This document shows, piece by piece, positions 24,701 to 34,800 of a DNA stretch of 64,000 nucleotides. The translations under genes and the position numbers were made by a program. This DNA is from a virus. The first letter of the stretch is position 1; each line of letters opens with the position of its first letter. The notes below the pieces were generated by a model. The model worked only from the letters and a program-made list of their open reading frames with translations. It did not search any database and was not told the DNA's origin. The DNA lies in the IMG/VR virus record IMGVR_UViG_3300030390_000232, positions 1-64,000 of that record. One strand, given 5' to 3'.

Positions 24701-24951
24701 AGCTCGGCCTCTTCATCCAGCATGGTAGCTGCGCCGAGGGCAGCGGATTCAATAACCCCAACAGCACCTGAGCCGATACCTTTTAGGGTATTACCAATAA
24801 CGCCGGACTTCTCAGGTATAGGTTCAAACTTCTTAGGGGGACTAACACCCATCCCCTTATACAGAATAGTTTGTAACCGATCTGCGGCTTCAACATTGCC
24901 CGCAAGTTTAGCGTTTTCGTACGCCTTATGTACTTGTTCTAGTGAAGCCAT
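18703..24951 (-). CDS. Large polyvalent/internal virion protein with HExxH domain (2082 aa)
   Basis: Last gene of the late operon. The N-terminus has a short helical A..AY..A..AG..EAA-type repeat (EQVHKAYENAKLAGNVEAAD), then Gly/Ala-rich hydrophobic stretches (about 50-160). Residues 280-400 are acidic and low-complexity. A zinc-peptidase motif HEMTH lies near residue 949, followed about 45 residues on by ESLLEFVAEAF, whose Glu could be a third ligand. The C-terminal third has Gly/Ala hydrophobic segments and a terminal region resembling domains of phage 'large polyvalent proteins'. Such proteins are packaged and ejected into the host; the peptidase part may cleave cell wall or host protein. 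The exact role is unknown. Confidence 0.7.
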   Translation of the reverse strand: MASLEQVHKAYENAKLAGNVEAADRLQTILYKGMGVSPPKKFEPIPEKSGVIGNTLKGIGSGAVGVIESAALGAATMLDEEAELKAREKIQSVADKFTPEGGDKDSKAYNLGSGLGSILGTGAATLAGGAVGGARGAIAAGTAAGVGTQVGEASERARAAGATQEQRNRAITNPMILGAGLLETIPYLKAVGKFSKPTANKLNTMLGGDKELKGLLDRARSAATTGGIEAVQELAQNTAQNLVEQGYNPDRELTEGAAASAGYGGATGAIFQLFIDVLPGRRRGATSQRDETSPEPETDVQDEAVEGEFSEEEILAAQGELFDDEAAPIPETTAPVVETKEEKKEEAPKAAPVQGDLFSEPEAEAEVVPKAKPKLEIPAEANAKIKAAIRFQAKGQVSPKTKGKPKRADVLAKVIEDNPTVVDEKPLRQLFRKALTGAGFKSTSPSKKEREAIQARATGGTQDATGTTRDRASVQSDTAGVGDKKQNIQAPAGTATPRTGRLESVDLSPYGTTVGAKTKQATLTRPRMGRNVPAPGLATTTTTPKLVSERMGAAGRMEEIRKTGYRDEVPDSQNPVTDADRQAVKDIVAKGKVAKTRRKKSTAAKPPARKLPEVVQEYLKDVPDPIDGIMNAINDVAIETTRPAREELEALDPTVAGLREARDVASAEKTLAWAKKNMSPEVGKFIDKKLAEKKKELEEKPPVDKLLVDADLKERRRNRKRKLEQQEAQEEVLDQAQFEKAEKQLLKQLNEDVDEDKQQKTVAAKKVVDYMRVTEGFKKFATLPPKPKKSKAQKEVDEVVETLEEIEVYDAINDVAAAELGIDLNIDGLPYIGKDIEALGIDLSPEILTLLRSGKLKEALEKITALPKVTPRVRQTAKKLAENIGDTKVFVADGRVRNNLYKAFKARQKVDVERYGEGAKTLGLFVNTDSFGGIDNTIILDPEGLTVHTLLHEMTHAATYEAIINKKGSPAIKQLEALYKEVKDKLPTAYGSESLLEFVAEAFSNPSFQSDLSKIYTKKDLTLSAWQRFANAVKRLLDSILGRSTSAIYRGKLSDSENALNTTDALILQILQPSKNSGTGVTLAHMSTKEGVQATMGNLGKIQKAFKPMTKADGSKFGDSAVDFVTGSPRKLGGALLELAPMLAMVDIATSANAKLGKMAKSLNDAFLKQRADIRESDNDLNVIKGEFAKWADKQDDATITRFNDVVYSSTTKQIDVAEKKASDYTGDDLIEFNRLKKEWDALGPDGQKVYNDMRQAYRNQFARLKEAIFGDIDKASTDAKSATQVKNLLTKRLFEKTELSVYFPLLREGEYKLVYQLKTDRESDEDQTQVEMFTTRRAMKRRMVEVENDPEVIKGKVYTYETGKKSISGGAVVPPTSFVNTILVQLDAAGVDKEVSSNILELYIDSLPESAFAKTIRKRKNIEGYIPDALYTFNRKAYDIGRQIARLSNASNLSAIQGEINEFAKLEESTMQEDPKRKGKVNAFNDIVNQLNLRANYARNPKTEYQTQAQAVNRLAFMYTIGFNASSAIVNMSQIPLFIMPYLSAEYGMGSTGRALKDAGKLITASSSLFGVSTKDGKKLAKSLKRRINRKDDVTEDIEFEGKASLENYFIARYDKATNSHVYDLRDDIEFPNAEVKAMVESIQPLVQAAADANQLDQSVIGSEINVDQSGQQRGITDSATRLGAWGFHNVENYNRQITLATTYLLALRKLETDKGRPASVEEKQDLAAKSLTKTQELNGGSVKETGARLAQTDLGSVALMYKNFGIQMYYNMFKSFKVALDRDNSYTKEERKIAMKQLAGVHLTSLFFAGVQGIPIYGAIKLVANMFMDDEEEDWDSYVRRNIGEGWYKGAVTKYSAADVSKRVSLGQLLFQTNRYNPDASVEEDIFFYLGGPAWSTLSGVKRGLEDFNRGNIERGAEGLVPAAFRNGWRGLVRYNREGAKTRRGDVIYDDFSAGELTGQVLGFAPRDYAFKQEQNMMSKGIERSIGEKRSALLKKYYIASRSGDWEGRADVVRDITAFNKRHGPTYGSKVYISPETIDKSMSQHMKQSGKMHNGVTLNPSLEIGLRMQQNEWDKGWQLF

Positions 24952-24965
24952 TGGGTACTAACCTG

Positions 24966-26489
24966 TTATGAGAAGTTTGCTACTAGCTGTTCATCTTCAG
25001 CGCTCAAGTTTATCCCACCTTGGCCGGATATACCAAGGGAGTCTTTCAACGCTTCGTTTACTTCTCGTATTTTATCCGCTAGGCCATTCATTTGTAACGC
25101 ACCCATAATACCTTCTCTTAACTCTTCCTGCGCCTTAGCTAGTTGAGCTTGTAGTTCCTTGTTATCAGGGTCTTGCATTGCCATCATGCGTAGGCCATCA
25201 ATACCTGAACCTTTGGTTAACGCCTCAGATATACCCGCTGCTGTCGTTTGAAGTTTAACCGCGTAGTCTTTTAGGTTACCAACTCTAGCTATGTCTTGTT
25301 GTGTCAACGTCTGTAGCTCTATCGCCCACGTTTCTCGTTCTGATAGTGCCCTTGCAAATTCCTGTTTAGCCATCTCAGCACTTTCTGCACGTACCGCTTT
25401 TGCCGCCCTAGACATAGGAGTATCGGCTAGGTTCATAGCGAAGGTATTAAACCGCTTGGTAAAGTTCGCTTCTTCCTGTTGCGGTAGCTCAGGTTTATTC
25501 TGGCGGTGTTGTTCTAGCGCAGATAGCTGCGGCGGTTTAGGTTTAGCACCTACAGACCCAATACCCTTATCTTTTGCTTCTACGTTTGGAGCTGCTTCTG
25601 GAGCTGGAGCTGGAGCTTCTTCTCCGCCCATTAAGGCATCAGCGCCGAATAGTCCTGCACTGGCTGTACCTGCGATTCTGCTAGGAGACACAACTCGATC
25701 AGGTGATAGCGGCGTACCTTTACGTGTTGCGCCTTGTAGGATGTTAGGGTTAGGTTTACTAACCGCTTTGCTGCCTAGGCTACGTAACCCTTGTATTGCT
25801 TTTGGTGCGATTTTCATTGCACCTTTACCAAGAAAACCTACACCCCTACCTATTGGGGTTGCCATAGCTATTCCACCCGCGATAGTTCCTGCGGTTGCTA
25901 ATGGGTTCTCTTTAGCTCTGTCGATAAAACTTTTCTTTTTCTTCTCTTCCTCTACCGAACCACCTTCGGCGTAGCGCATTAAACCGCCAGTAGCAGCCCT
26001 TCGCGTTGGCATACCTTGTGGTGCTGGCATACCTTGTGGTCTTTGTGGCATACCTTGTGGCATACCTTGTTGTTGAGCTATACCTTGTGGGGGTCTTTGT
26101 TGCGGCATGGGTTGTGGCACAGCTCGTTGCTGTTGTTGGGCCACAGCGTTTTTCAACATACCTTTCTGAGCCTTGCCCTGCGCTCTCTGGTTTACTTCTT
26201 GCCCAGTCTTAGCGTCACCCATAACTTGTTGCATGGCGAGATTCATTACTTCTTCTTCGCGCTGCTGCATTATATTCTTAGGGGACTGCTCCATCTGCAT
26301 TTGAGTATTTCTTTGCGCAGCCTCGTAGTCAGACTTAACTTGCTGTAAAGCAATAGCCTTAACCATGTCCGTGGGTTGCTTCTTACCCCCACCAAGTTCG
26401 CCCTCTAGTCTTTTAGGGTTACCCGCATTTACACCAGCGGTCTTATCAACTGCCCCTAAAAAGTTACCTATACCACCTGTCATCGCCAT
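24966..26489 (-). CDS. Virion-associated protein with Gln/Pro/Met repeats and GG motif (507 aa)
   Basis: The N-terminal third is helical. Residues about 115-165 are a low-complexity run of Q, P, M and G (GMPQGMPQRPQGMPAPQ is typical), directly followed by AATGGLMRYAEGGSV, a GG-x-x-x-[YF]-x-x-GG motif also found in neighbouring virion proteins. A Gly/Ala-rich hydrophobic segment (about 195-235) and a long C-terminal coiled coil (about 350-480) follow. No enzyme motif was seen. Its place between two other giant proteins suggests an internal or ejection protein. Start MAMTGG; it is spaced 14 bases from the downstream gene. Confidence 0.65.
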   Translation of the reverse strand: MAMTGGIGNFLGAVDKTAGVNAGNPKRLEGELGGGKKQPTDMVKAIALQQVKSDYEAAQRNTQMQMEQSPKNIMQQREEEVMNLAMQQVMGDAKTGQEVNQRAQGKAQKGMLKNAVAQQQQRAVPQPMPQQRPPQGIAQQQGMPQGMPQRPQGMPAPQGMPTRRAATGGLMRYAEGGSVEEEKKKKSFIDRAKENPLATAGTIAGGIAMATPIGRGVGFLGKGAMKIAPKAIQGLRSLGSKAVSKPNPNILQGATRKGTPLSPDRVVSPSRIAGTASAGLFGADALMGGEEAPAPAPEAAPNVEAKDKGIGSVGAKPKPPQLSALEQHRQNKPELPQQEEANFTKRFNTFAMNLADTPMSRAAKAVRAESAEMAKQEFARALSERETWAIELQTLTQQDIARVGNLKDYAVKLQTTAAGISEALTKGSGIDGLRMMAMQDPDNKELQAQLAKAQEELREGIMGALQMNGLADKIREVNEALKDSLGISGQGGINLSAEDEQLVANFS

Positions 26490-26524
26490 AATATGTGCTC
26501 TGTTCTTAAATTTTAATTAAGTAG

Positions 26525-28807
26525 TTATTCTGAACCACCAACGCCACCAAACAACTCATTAATAGACCCCGTATTAGCCAGTAGTGTCGCTAGGTCACTG
26601 TCTGAACTAGCTTGCTGAGCTGTAGAGCCAAGTGGTAAATACTGCAACATGTCGTTTAAGTACTGAGGAACCTTAGCTTCATAGTCACGCTCATCTTCAA
26701 ACGCGGTTCTGTCGGCATCAATGTTTCGTTGGAGTATATCCGTCTGAGTCTGCCCTAGATCAGCCTGTTGCTGTATGGTGTCTAAACCGAACTGACGGTC
26801 TTCGCCGAACTGATTACGTGCATTCTCGTAGGCTGTGTTGTAGCCTTTTGCTACAATGTCTGCTTGGTTCTGCGCCGAATCTCGTGCCAGCATAGCACTC
26901 ATAATCGCGTTTCGAGAACCACCGAATGACCCTGATTGCGCCATGCGTACGTTCTGTTCAGCCTCCTGCCTAGCTGCTTCTTCTCGTGCTGCACGAAGCT
27001 GCGGGTTAAGAGAACCTTGGATGTAAGGGTTCATTAAACCCCCCTCAGTAATAGGGTTACCATACTGATCTGTTCCACCAGTAGCGGTGCCCATTAGTTC
27101 TTCATTACTAAGCTCACCAAACCCGCGAGTATCAATGTTACCTGCGGAAGTAAACGCTTGGTCTTGTAGCGCAGAAGAACCGGCAGTCAATATGCCCGCT
27201 TCGTCTAGCTCTGAACCAGTTACTTCACCAGTATCGGGGTCAACTATGTCTGTATAAGTAGCACCGTAGCCATCATAGGCTTCATACGGGCTATCCCCCA
27301 CAGCTTCTGCTTTACCTAACATGTTAGTTAAGTAGTCGCCCATTATAGGGCTAAACGTACTGTCTACACCCGAAACTGGGCCGCCTTCTTGAAACTTCTT
27401 AACTTGACCGCCATTTGCAAAGCCAATACCTTGTGCATTGAGTCCTGCTACTTCTTTCTTAGCGTTAATTTCTTTACCTTGATTTTCAGTGCCCGTACGC
27501 TTTTTACGAATATCACGCATGAAGCCTTCTAAAATTTTAGCACCCGCTTCAGAATTACCATTACCTAAGTGAGATACAACGTCAGCAGTTATAACAAACT
27601 CGCCATCACTTAGCGCAGCGGGTTGGTCACCTCCTATAGTAGCGGGCACTTCGTCGGCCATACCATCGGTAGACCCATTTAGGTACCCTATGCCTTGCAT
27701 ACTAGGATTACTTACATTCTTAGCGAATTTCTTTAGTCTACCACCGACACCACCGCCGTTATTATATTTCATAACTTTACCACCCGTTGCTAATCCTGCT
27801 TGGCCAGCTACACCACCTAGCGTGTTGGCCTGATTCCTAGCCTGAGCTTGCGCGACTTCTAAGTTTGTGAAGTACTCAGCATCACTTGCAAGTTCCCGCC
27901 CTGTATCGTCGTACGACTTGTCTTCCTGCTGTGTACCTAACTCCGTAATCAAGTACCCGTCATCATTAAATATAGCACCTTCGTTAGCAAGTTCGGTCGC
28001 ATAACCTTCGTCATCGTAAACAGCGTCAGCATCATAAGCACTAATCGCTGCTTGATCTACTTGTCGCCCAGTATTGGGGTCAATAAAAGTTAAAGTGCCG
28101 TTGTCGTCGTAGTAATCGAGTCCGTATATATTTCGGCCCGCGAAAGTACTATAAGCAGGGTCGTCTACCATCTCGCCAAACGTTGGAGAGTCAGGGTCTA
28201 CGTCTTCCACCTGTGGGATTTGGTAAGCGTCACCTAATATTTGGTTGCCGCCTGCCACGCGTTCTCTTTGCCCTAAGAATGCAGCTTTCTCATCAGGGAT
28301 GAATATCCTACGCCCGTCCGCTGTGTAGCCATATTGTGAGGGGTTAACTGCTTGTTCGGCAGGAGTGTAAACTTTATCGCCCGCTACCAAGTCTCTGTAC
28401 TGTGCACCAAGGGTATCTTTTGTGTAGATTGTTGGGTCGTCAGCTAGTACGGCAGCTCTCTTCTCTCTACCACTAAGGCCGCCAGCGTCCTCTATATATT
28501 TAGCATCGGAGAAGAATCGACGTGCTTTAGCGCCGCCTAAACCCGGTCTGCCTGCCGCATCTTTTGGTATGTTACGTGCCGCTACGGGGTTCACACGTTC
28601 ACGTACCATGGTGTAGTCTGGGATAGACCCTTGGTACCCTACCTTAGCAGGATTACGGGCAAGCTCATCACCAAAAGCAGAGGACAGGCCCAAAGAAAGT
28701 AGTGTCTGTGCTCCTTCTTTACTGGTACCCCAACTATAAAAATCCCCGCCTAACTCTCTGACACTGCCGCCAAAGTCATCGTACGCTTGCTTTAAACTAA
28801 AACCCAT
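26525..28807 (-). CDS. Putative internal virion protein with GG motifs (760 aa)
   Basis: Contains two GG-motif segments, ATGGKVMKYNNGGG (near residue 345) and FANGGQVKKFQEGGPV (near 480). Between them is a conserved block with ALSDGEFVITADVVSHLGNG and EAGAKILEGFMRDIRKKRTG that I recognise from many marine phage structural proteins of unknown function. The N-terminal part is Asp/Tyr-rich with short repeats (DDDG, DDNG, DDEG) that could bind calcium. The C-terminal 150 residues are a long helix (AAREEAARQEAEQNVRMAQ). It is probably part of the ejected inner complex with the two giant neighbours, from which it is six bases and 35 bases apart. Confidence 0.65.
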   Translation of the reverse strand: MGFSLKQAYDDFGGSVRELGGDFYSWGTSKEGAQTLLSLGLSSAFGDELARNPAKVGYQGSIPDYTMVRERVNPVAARNIPKDAAGRPGLGGAKARRFFSDAKYIEDAGGLSGREKRAAVLADDPTIYTKDTLGAQYRDLVAGDKVYTPAEQAVNPSQYGYTADGRRIFIPDEKAAFLGQRERVAGGNQILGDAYQIPQVEDVDPDSPTFGEMVDDPAYSTFAGRNIYGLDYYDDNGTLTFIDPNTGRQVDQAAISAYDADAVYDDEGYATELANEGAIFNDDGYLITELGTQQEDKSYDDTGRELASDAEYFTNLEVAQAQARNQANTLGGVAGQAGLATGGKVMKYNNGGGVGGRLKKFAKNVSNPSMQGIGYLNGSTDGMADEVPATIGGDQPAALSDGEFVITADVVSHLGNGNSEAGAKILEGFMRDIRKKRTGTENQGKEINAKKEVAGLNAQGIGFANGGQVKKFQEGGPVSGVDSTFSPIMGDYLTNMLGKAEAVGDSPYEAYDGYGATYTDIVDPDTGEVTGSELDEAGILTAGSSALQDQAFTSAGNIDTRGFGELSNEELMGTATGGTDQYGNPITEGGLMNPYIQGSLNPQLRAAREEAARQEAEQNVRMAQSGSFGGSRNAIMSAMLARDSAQNQADIVAKGYNTAYENARNQFGEDRQFGLDTIQQQADLGQTQTDILQRNIDADRTAFEDERDYEAKVPQYLNDMLQYLPLGSTAQQASSDSDLATLLANTGSINELFGGVGGSE

Positions 28808-28813
28808 AATTTC

Positions 28814-31800
28814 TTACTCCAACCCTAGCAAAGCTAGTAGCTCATCTGATTCATCTGTTATAAGGCCACCAGTTGCGGCTGCTTTAGTACTTTGTTCCGG
28901 CTCTGGACTGTACCCACCGTAAGGAGATATTTTCTCGCGGTCGGCTTCTTCTTGTTCGCTTGAGAAAATAGATTCCCAGTTGTATCTTTGTTTAAACGGC
29001 GCTACATGTGGCTCTACAGCAGCCTGTTGTGGTTGACTAGCTGCTAAAGAGTACAATAGAGAACGTTTTTCTGCATCTTGCTGCGCTTGTATTTGCGCTT
29101 GTATTTGCGTATTAGTCTGCGTATTAATGTCCGCTTGTGTTTGCGCGTCAATCGCAGCTTGGTCTATAATCGCTTGGTTAGCCGCAGCTTGGTTACGATT
29201 TTGTTGGTCGAGTATACCAAAAACGCCAGTACTAGCAAACCTAGAACCTTCTGACAACCCCTCAACAACATTATTATATGCAGCATCTACACCACCGTAT
29301 AATTCGGTCAATAAATCAACATCTGCTTGGTCTATATACCCGTCGTTGTTTACATCATAACTATCGACTTGCCCCTCTGCATATGTAGGAGCAGGGTCAG
29401 CTAGAGGTAGGTACGTACCCTCAAATTCGCCGAATATAGACGTTGCCATGTCTATGTCATCTTGAGTTACCAAGTCGGCAGGCTTACCTAAGAGGTCAGC
29501 TACTTGTTGTACCGTAGTGTCAGACGCAAAGTCAGCTTGGCCTACGTATTCGTATACAGCATCTATTGCTTGTAATACTTCAGCGTTGACGCCCGTTCCT
29601 GACTGAGCGTATATCCCAGTTGCAGGTGTAAGAACAGTAACGCCGTCTCCGGCATACGTAGCGGGCACACCAACTGCCCCTTGTAACGCAGCAATCGCTT
29701 CTTCGTTGGTTAAAACACCTTGAGCGACTTGGTCGATAATACCGTAGATACCAGTTGCCGATACGACTACATCGTCTTCGGTTCCAAGTATCCCATCTTC
29801 CCCTGCGGTAGTGGTGCCCTGCGTACCGAACGCGTCTTGTATATCTCCTACTTCATCTTGTAGGTCGCCTACATCCCCTTCTAAATCGGCTATGTTAGCC
29901 CAGATACCAGTTGCTTCTTGGTCACCTGTTGCTTGCGTACCAAACGCTGCCTCTAGGTCATCGAACTTGTTAGAGTTATCACCGATTAGTTTGAGTAACG
30001 CATCTTCGGCTATACCAAGGTCGTCAGCTACCTTAGATACTGCTTGGTCTAACGAACCACCGTCGGCCAACGCACCGTTTAATTGGTCTTGTAACTGACT
30101 AACAGTAAGGGATAAGTCACCTACGTCACTTACTAGCGTGTCCATTCGGCCAGCTACGTATGCTGGTATAGTAGTACCTATGTCACCATCAGGCAGAAGA
30201 CCCATGTAACGTGCTATCTCTGCATCTGTAGGGTTGTAGTTCTCCCCAAAGGCTGCTATCACCTCTTCCTCTGTAGTAGTAGCAGCGTCTACTTTAGTAC
30301 CTAGGGTTGTTGGGTCGTACTGCCCAGCAAGTCCCATACCAAGGAGTTGGTCGTCAGTTATTACGTAATTGCCATCAAGGTCTTGCTCGTATGCGTCTAC
30401 ACCAGCTATACCATTTAGCGCCTCACGTGCTGCATCTGCTTGTACGTAGTTGTCCTCTACGTGAGTTTGTACTAGACCTCCTAACGTGGTGTCGTCCGCA
30501 ACACCCGGCGTTACGCCCAAAGGTGTTTGGGCAAAGTCAAAGTAAGAGTACCCGCCCATCTCAGCGTCTATCTCAGCTTGCGTGATTATGTACCGATCTA
30601 TTAGCTCGTCTTCTGGGTTGTCTACTAATTCACCCTGCGTAGTAGGTGTGCCTGCGTCGCCTTTGTCTACTACTAGCTGGTCAACTAAACTCTGAAACTG
30701 CGGGTGGTCTGCGGTTATACCTTGCGCAGCTAACGCATCAATGGCTTGCTGCTCAGTAAACTGTCTTTCAGCTATCCACGCGTCACGTCCGGCGGAGTCT
30801 AAGCCCTGTACCTCGGCTATATCGGCATTAGAAGCATCTGCCCACCCTTTAGTGCCTAAGTCTGCCGCAATCTGATTCTGTGCCGTGGTTCTATTACTAG
30901 CCTTAAAGCCACCTAACGCGTCGTCTAAATCAACATCTAAACCTGTTAAGCCATCAAAGCTAAAGTCTTCACCTAGTGTGTAGTCTGATAAGTAGTCTCG
31001 TACCTCCTGCTCGCTAGTTATGTCGGTTTCTACTTGGGTTTTACCCGTTGCATCAGCGTCTGTATTACCGTCTAACTGTACTACCCCGTCTAGGTAAGTA
31101 CCGTAAACCTCTTCGTCTATTTCGCCAACACTTATACCTAACTCAGCAGCTAAATCAGCTTTAGCCTCTGCACGTGTGTACTGCCTAGATTTTTTATACG
31201 CGTCTACTGCGTAGGGTATTGCCGTTTCCCAAGAAAAATCAGACTGTCCCTCTCCTCTAGGTAAGAACCCAGCATAGTCAAAACCCGCAGGCATTGTTAA
31301 GCCTGTAGCTGCTAACGCATCTTTTATAGTTTGTGTATCGGCTGCTGTTTGACGCTCTGCATCTACCCCACTACGATACTCAGCCGTAGTTGTACCTAGG
31401 TCAATACCTAAACCTGTACCCGCAAATGCAGATATTTCTTCTTCTGTAGGTGTATAACCTAAACCTTCTAAATACGATCTAACATCAGCGTCGTTAGTTA
31501 TATCGGTTTCTACTTGGGTTCTACCCGTTGCATCAGCGTCTGTATCACCGTCTAACTGTACTACCCCGTCTAAGAAAGAGTCGTAAACCCCATTGTCTAT
31601 TTCTTCTTGGGTGAGTGATCTACCTAATTCAGTTTCTAAATCAGCTATAGCTTCTGTACGTGTGTACTGCCTAGATTTTTTATACGCATTTACTGCGTAG
31701 GGTATTGCCGTTTCCCAAGAAAAATCAGACTGTCCCTCTCCTCTAGGTAAGAACCCAGCATAGTCAAAACCCGCAGGCATTGTTAAGCCTGTAGCTGCTA

Positions 31801-34800
31801 ACGCATCTTTTATAGTTTGTGTATCGGCTGCTGTTTGACGATCTGCGTCTACACCACTACGATAAGTGCCCGTAGCTGCACCAAGGTCGGTATTTAAACC
31901 TGTACCCGCAAATGCAAGTAACTGTTCGTCGGTCAAAACACCATCGTAACCTAACCCGTCTAGGTACGATCTAACATCGGCAGTGTTAGTTATATCGGTT
32001 TCTACTTTACCTTTACCCTGTACATCAGTTCTAGCGCCGGTCATATCTACTAGGCTGTCTAGGTAAACACCGTAAGTTTCTTCGTCTATATCACCAACAC
32101 TTATACCTAACTCAGCAGCTAAATCAGCTTTAGCCTCTTCACGTGTGTACTGCTTAGGTTCTAAGTATGCAGCTACACCTTCGTTGTTGTTTAGGTAATT
32201 GGTAATCTCTGCTTCGCTAGGGTTGTAGTCCCCAAACGCAGTTATAGTGTCGGCACGTTTTGTTACCTCTTGCCCGACTAATGTCCCTACATATGATTCA
32301 AACGCGGCGGTTGTATACCCTTCTTCCTCGCGCCCTTCCCTAGCGTTCTCTATACCAAGCAAGGTGCTCGTGTAGGAATCTATTAACTCCTGACGTTTAG
32401 CAGGCGTAAGTGTGGTACCTAAAGCGTTAACTTGATTAGTTACTAGATCACGTATGGTGCTTTCGCTAAGATACGTAAATTCCGGTGGGGGTGTATAGGT
32501 TGTGTCAATATAGCCGTTTTCATCGACGCCTGCCGCTGCTACATATGCTTCAAACGCGGCTATGTTATCAGCTTGGCTTGTTCTACCAAAAGTAAAGAGG
32601 TCGTTAACGTCTTCTTCGGCTATTTTATTAGTCGTAACCACTGTACCGTCTTCACGAACTTGACCAGTGGGTTTAGCGTATACATATACCCTAGGTTGCA
32701 CATTAGCTAGATGGTATTTTTCATACCCAAGGGATCTCATGAGGATTACAACATCTTCCTCATCGGTAAATGATCTTAGGAGTTCCTGTATTGACCTATC
32801 GTTTACTCTATTGTTGTCTTCATCTAAGGTAAATGAAGTACCAACGTATGCAGCTAATTCTCCTGCGGTAGGGTTATAGTTGGCCCCAAGTTTTTCTCTA
32901 TACGCGGCGGTTACTTCCTCTGTTGTATTTATTACGCCGTCTAAGTACGTGCTTAGTAACTCAGAATTAAATGAATATCTTTCTGCTGTAAAAGCAGCCT
33001 CTAGGTTGGCATCTATATCCTGTCTTGTCGCACCATAAGCATCGCCCATAGAAGCGTAGAACTCATCTTCTGTGAGTCCATAGTCGTTTATCATTGCCGA
33101 CTTAAACTCGTTGTAAGTTAAAGCCGAGTCGCCTGTGTCTCCACCAGTATCGCCGCCTGTGTCTCCACCAGTATCGCCGCCTGTGTCTCCACCAGTATCT
33201 CCACCAGTATCTCCACCAGTATCGCCGCCTGTGTCTCCACCAGTATCTCCACCAGTATCGCCGCCTGTGTCTCCACCAGTATCATCAATTGATTCGTCGC
33301 GGTCAGCTTGCTCTTGCGCTATGCGGGCTATCTCGGCTTCTACTCTAGCTCTGTTAGTGCCTGAGTTTAGCGTAGCAGTCATAGCAGCTTCAGAGCTAGC
33401 GCTGGTCGCGTTCGCTCCCGTAATTATTGCTTGTATGTCTGCGGCTGTAGGGTTGTAGTTTGGGTAAAGTCTAGCGTACTCAGCGGCTGCTTCTTCCGCA
33501 GATATAACCATACCGTCAAATAGGGTAGCGTACTGTTGTTTAAACTGCGCCTGAGTCTTATTGTTGTAGTCTAAAGAGGCTTGTAGTTGTGTAGCATAGT
33601 CTTGCGCGTAGTTGTAGGCTTGCTCTTCTGTCCACCCTAGGTCGTCTTGGACAAACTGCTTCCACTCGTCAATAGTCATCTTACTATCAGCGGAGTCTGG
33701 AGTGACAATTTGTGTGGCCTCTCGCAATGCCGTAGCCTGTATGTCAGCAGCACTTGTAGTTATCAAATCATCTGCCGACATGCTAGTCGTTAGCAGTGCT
33801 TGTAAATCTGCATCGGTAGGTTCGTAGTCGGGGAAGTTGGTGCTAAAAAAGTCTACGGCGTCTTGTAGACTAATAGCGTTGCTAAATTTATTGTTTTCGT
33901 TATTTAGTATTTCCCAGTTATTTCCATACTCAAAAAACTCCCCGTTATCAATTTTAGTGGCAAGCTCTTCAGGGGTCATACTGTATATAAGTTCATCAGC
34001 TTGTTCCCGCGTCCAACCGTTTTTAGTCAACTCGGCACGCATAAAAAGGTCTACAAGCGCAAAGTCTTCCGGGTTACTGCCTAGGTCGGTAGTGCCACCA
34101 CTAAATTCTTCCTGTATTGGTGGGGGGTTGTCTCCATAAGCTGACCGTGACCCATAAATACTATCGGCGGGGTTTGCCCACGCATTGTCACTTGCAATAC
34201 CTGCCCAAACTATTTCTTCATCGAGGCTAGGGTTATACTTAAAGTTAGAAGTTCCTTTCACCCACGCACGGAAGAAACCTACCTCTCTCCCATCGTCGTT
34301 ATATTCTCTACCCGGTACTTGGTCTTCTGGAGCGGTAACATACGGTGATACATATAAACTGTTGCGGGCCATTCGTGAACCCGTTTTATTGTATATAGCG
34401 TCTACGTAGGTTAGCCAACCATGCACGGGGCTATAGTAGTGTAATTGGCCTGTGGTAGGTTCGCGCACGCTATTATTGCCTGCAATTATAACTCGATCTA
34501 AGTCTTCCCACGCTTCCTCGGGTATGTTTTGTGCCCGCCAGACTACTTCTGAAACGTCCAAGTTAATCGAACTTGTGGTGCCCTGAAACTGTACTTGCTC
34601 TAAAAAAGTTCGGCTAGGAGTAAAACTAGCTCCGTATTTAGCGGCTATTAAGTCCCTAGCGGACGCCTCACTTATCCTAAAGGTGTTATCACCGTTTGCA
34701 TCAAGTAAGTTCGCTTGCGTAACGGAGTAAAACGGATTTTCTGTCCAATTAGCGTACGTTCTAAACCCGTCCTTAGCCTCGGGATAAGTAATATGCGCTT

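Noticed and set aside
20489-26348. Several long open frames on the + strand opposite the late genes (for example 21320-21985, 23570-24214, 25291-25974)
   Set aside because: They are antisense to clearly coded proteins, have no ribosome sites and show Ser/Leu/Ala-rich shadow composition.
33132-33287. CRISPR-like array
   Set aside because: The 12-bp units are contiguous without spacers, in frame, and code GGDT inside the giant protein.
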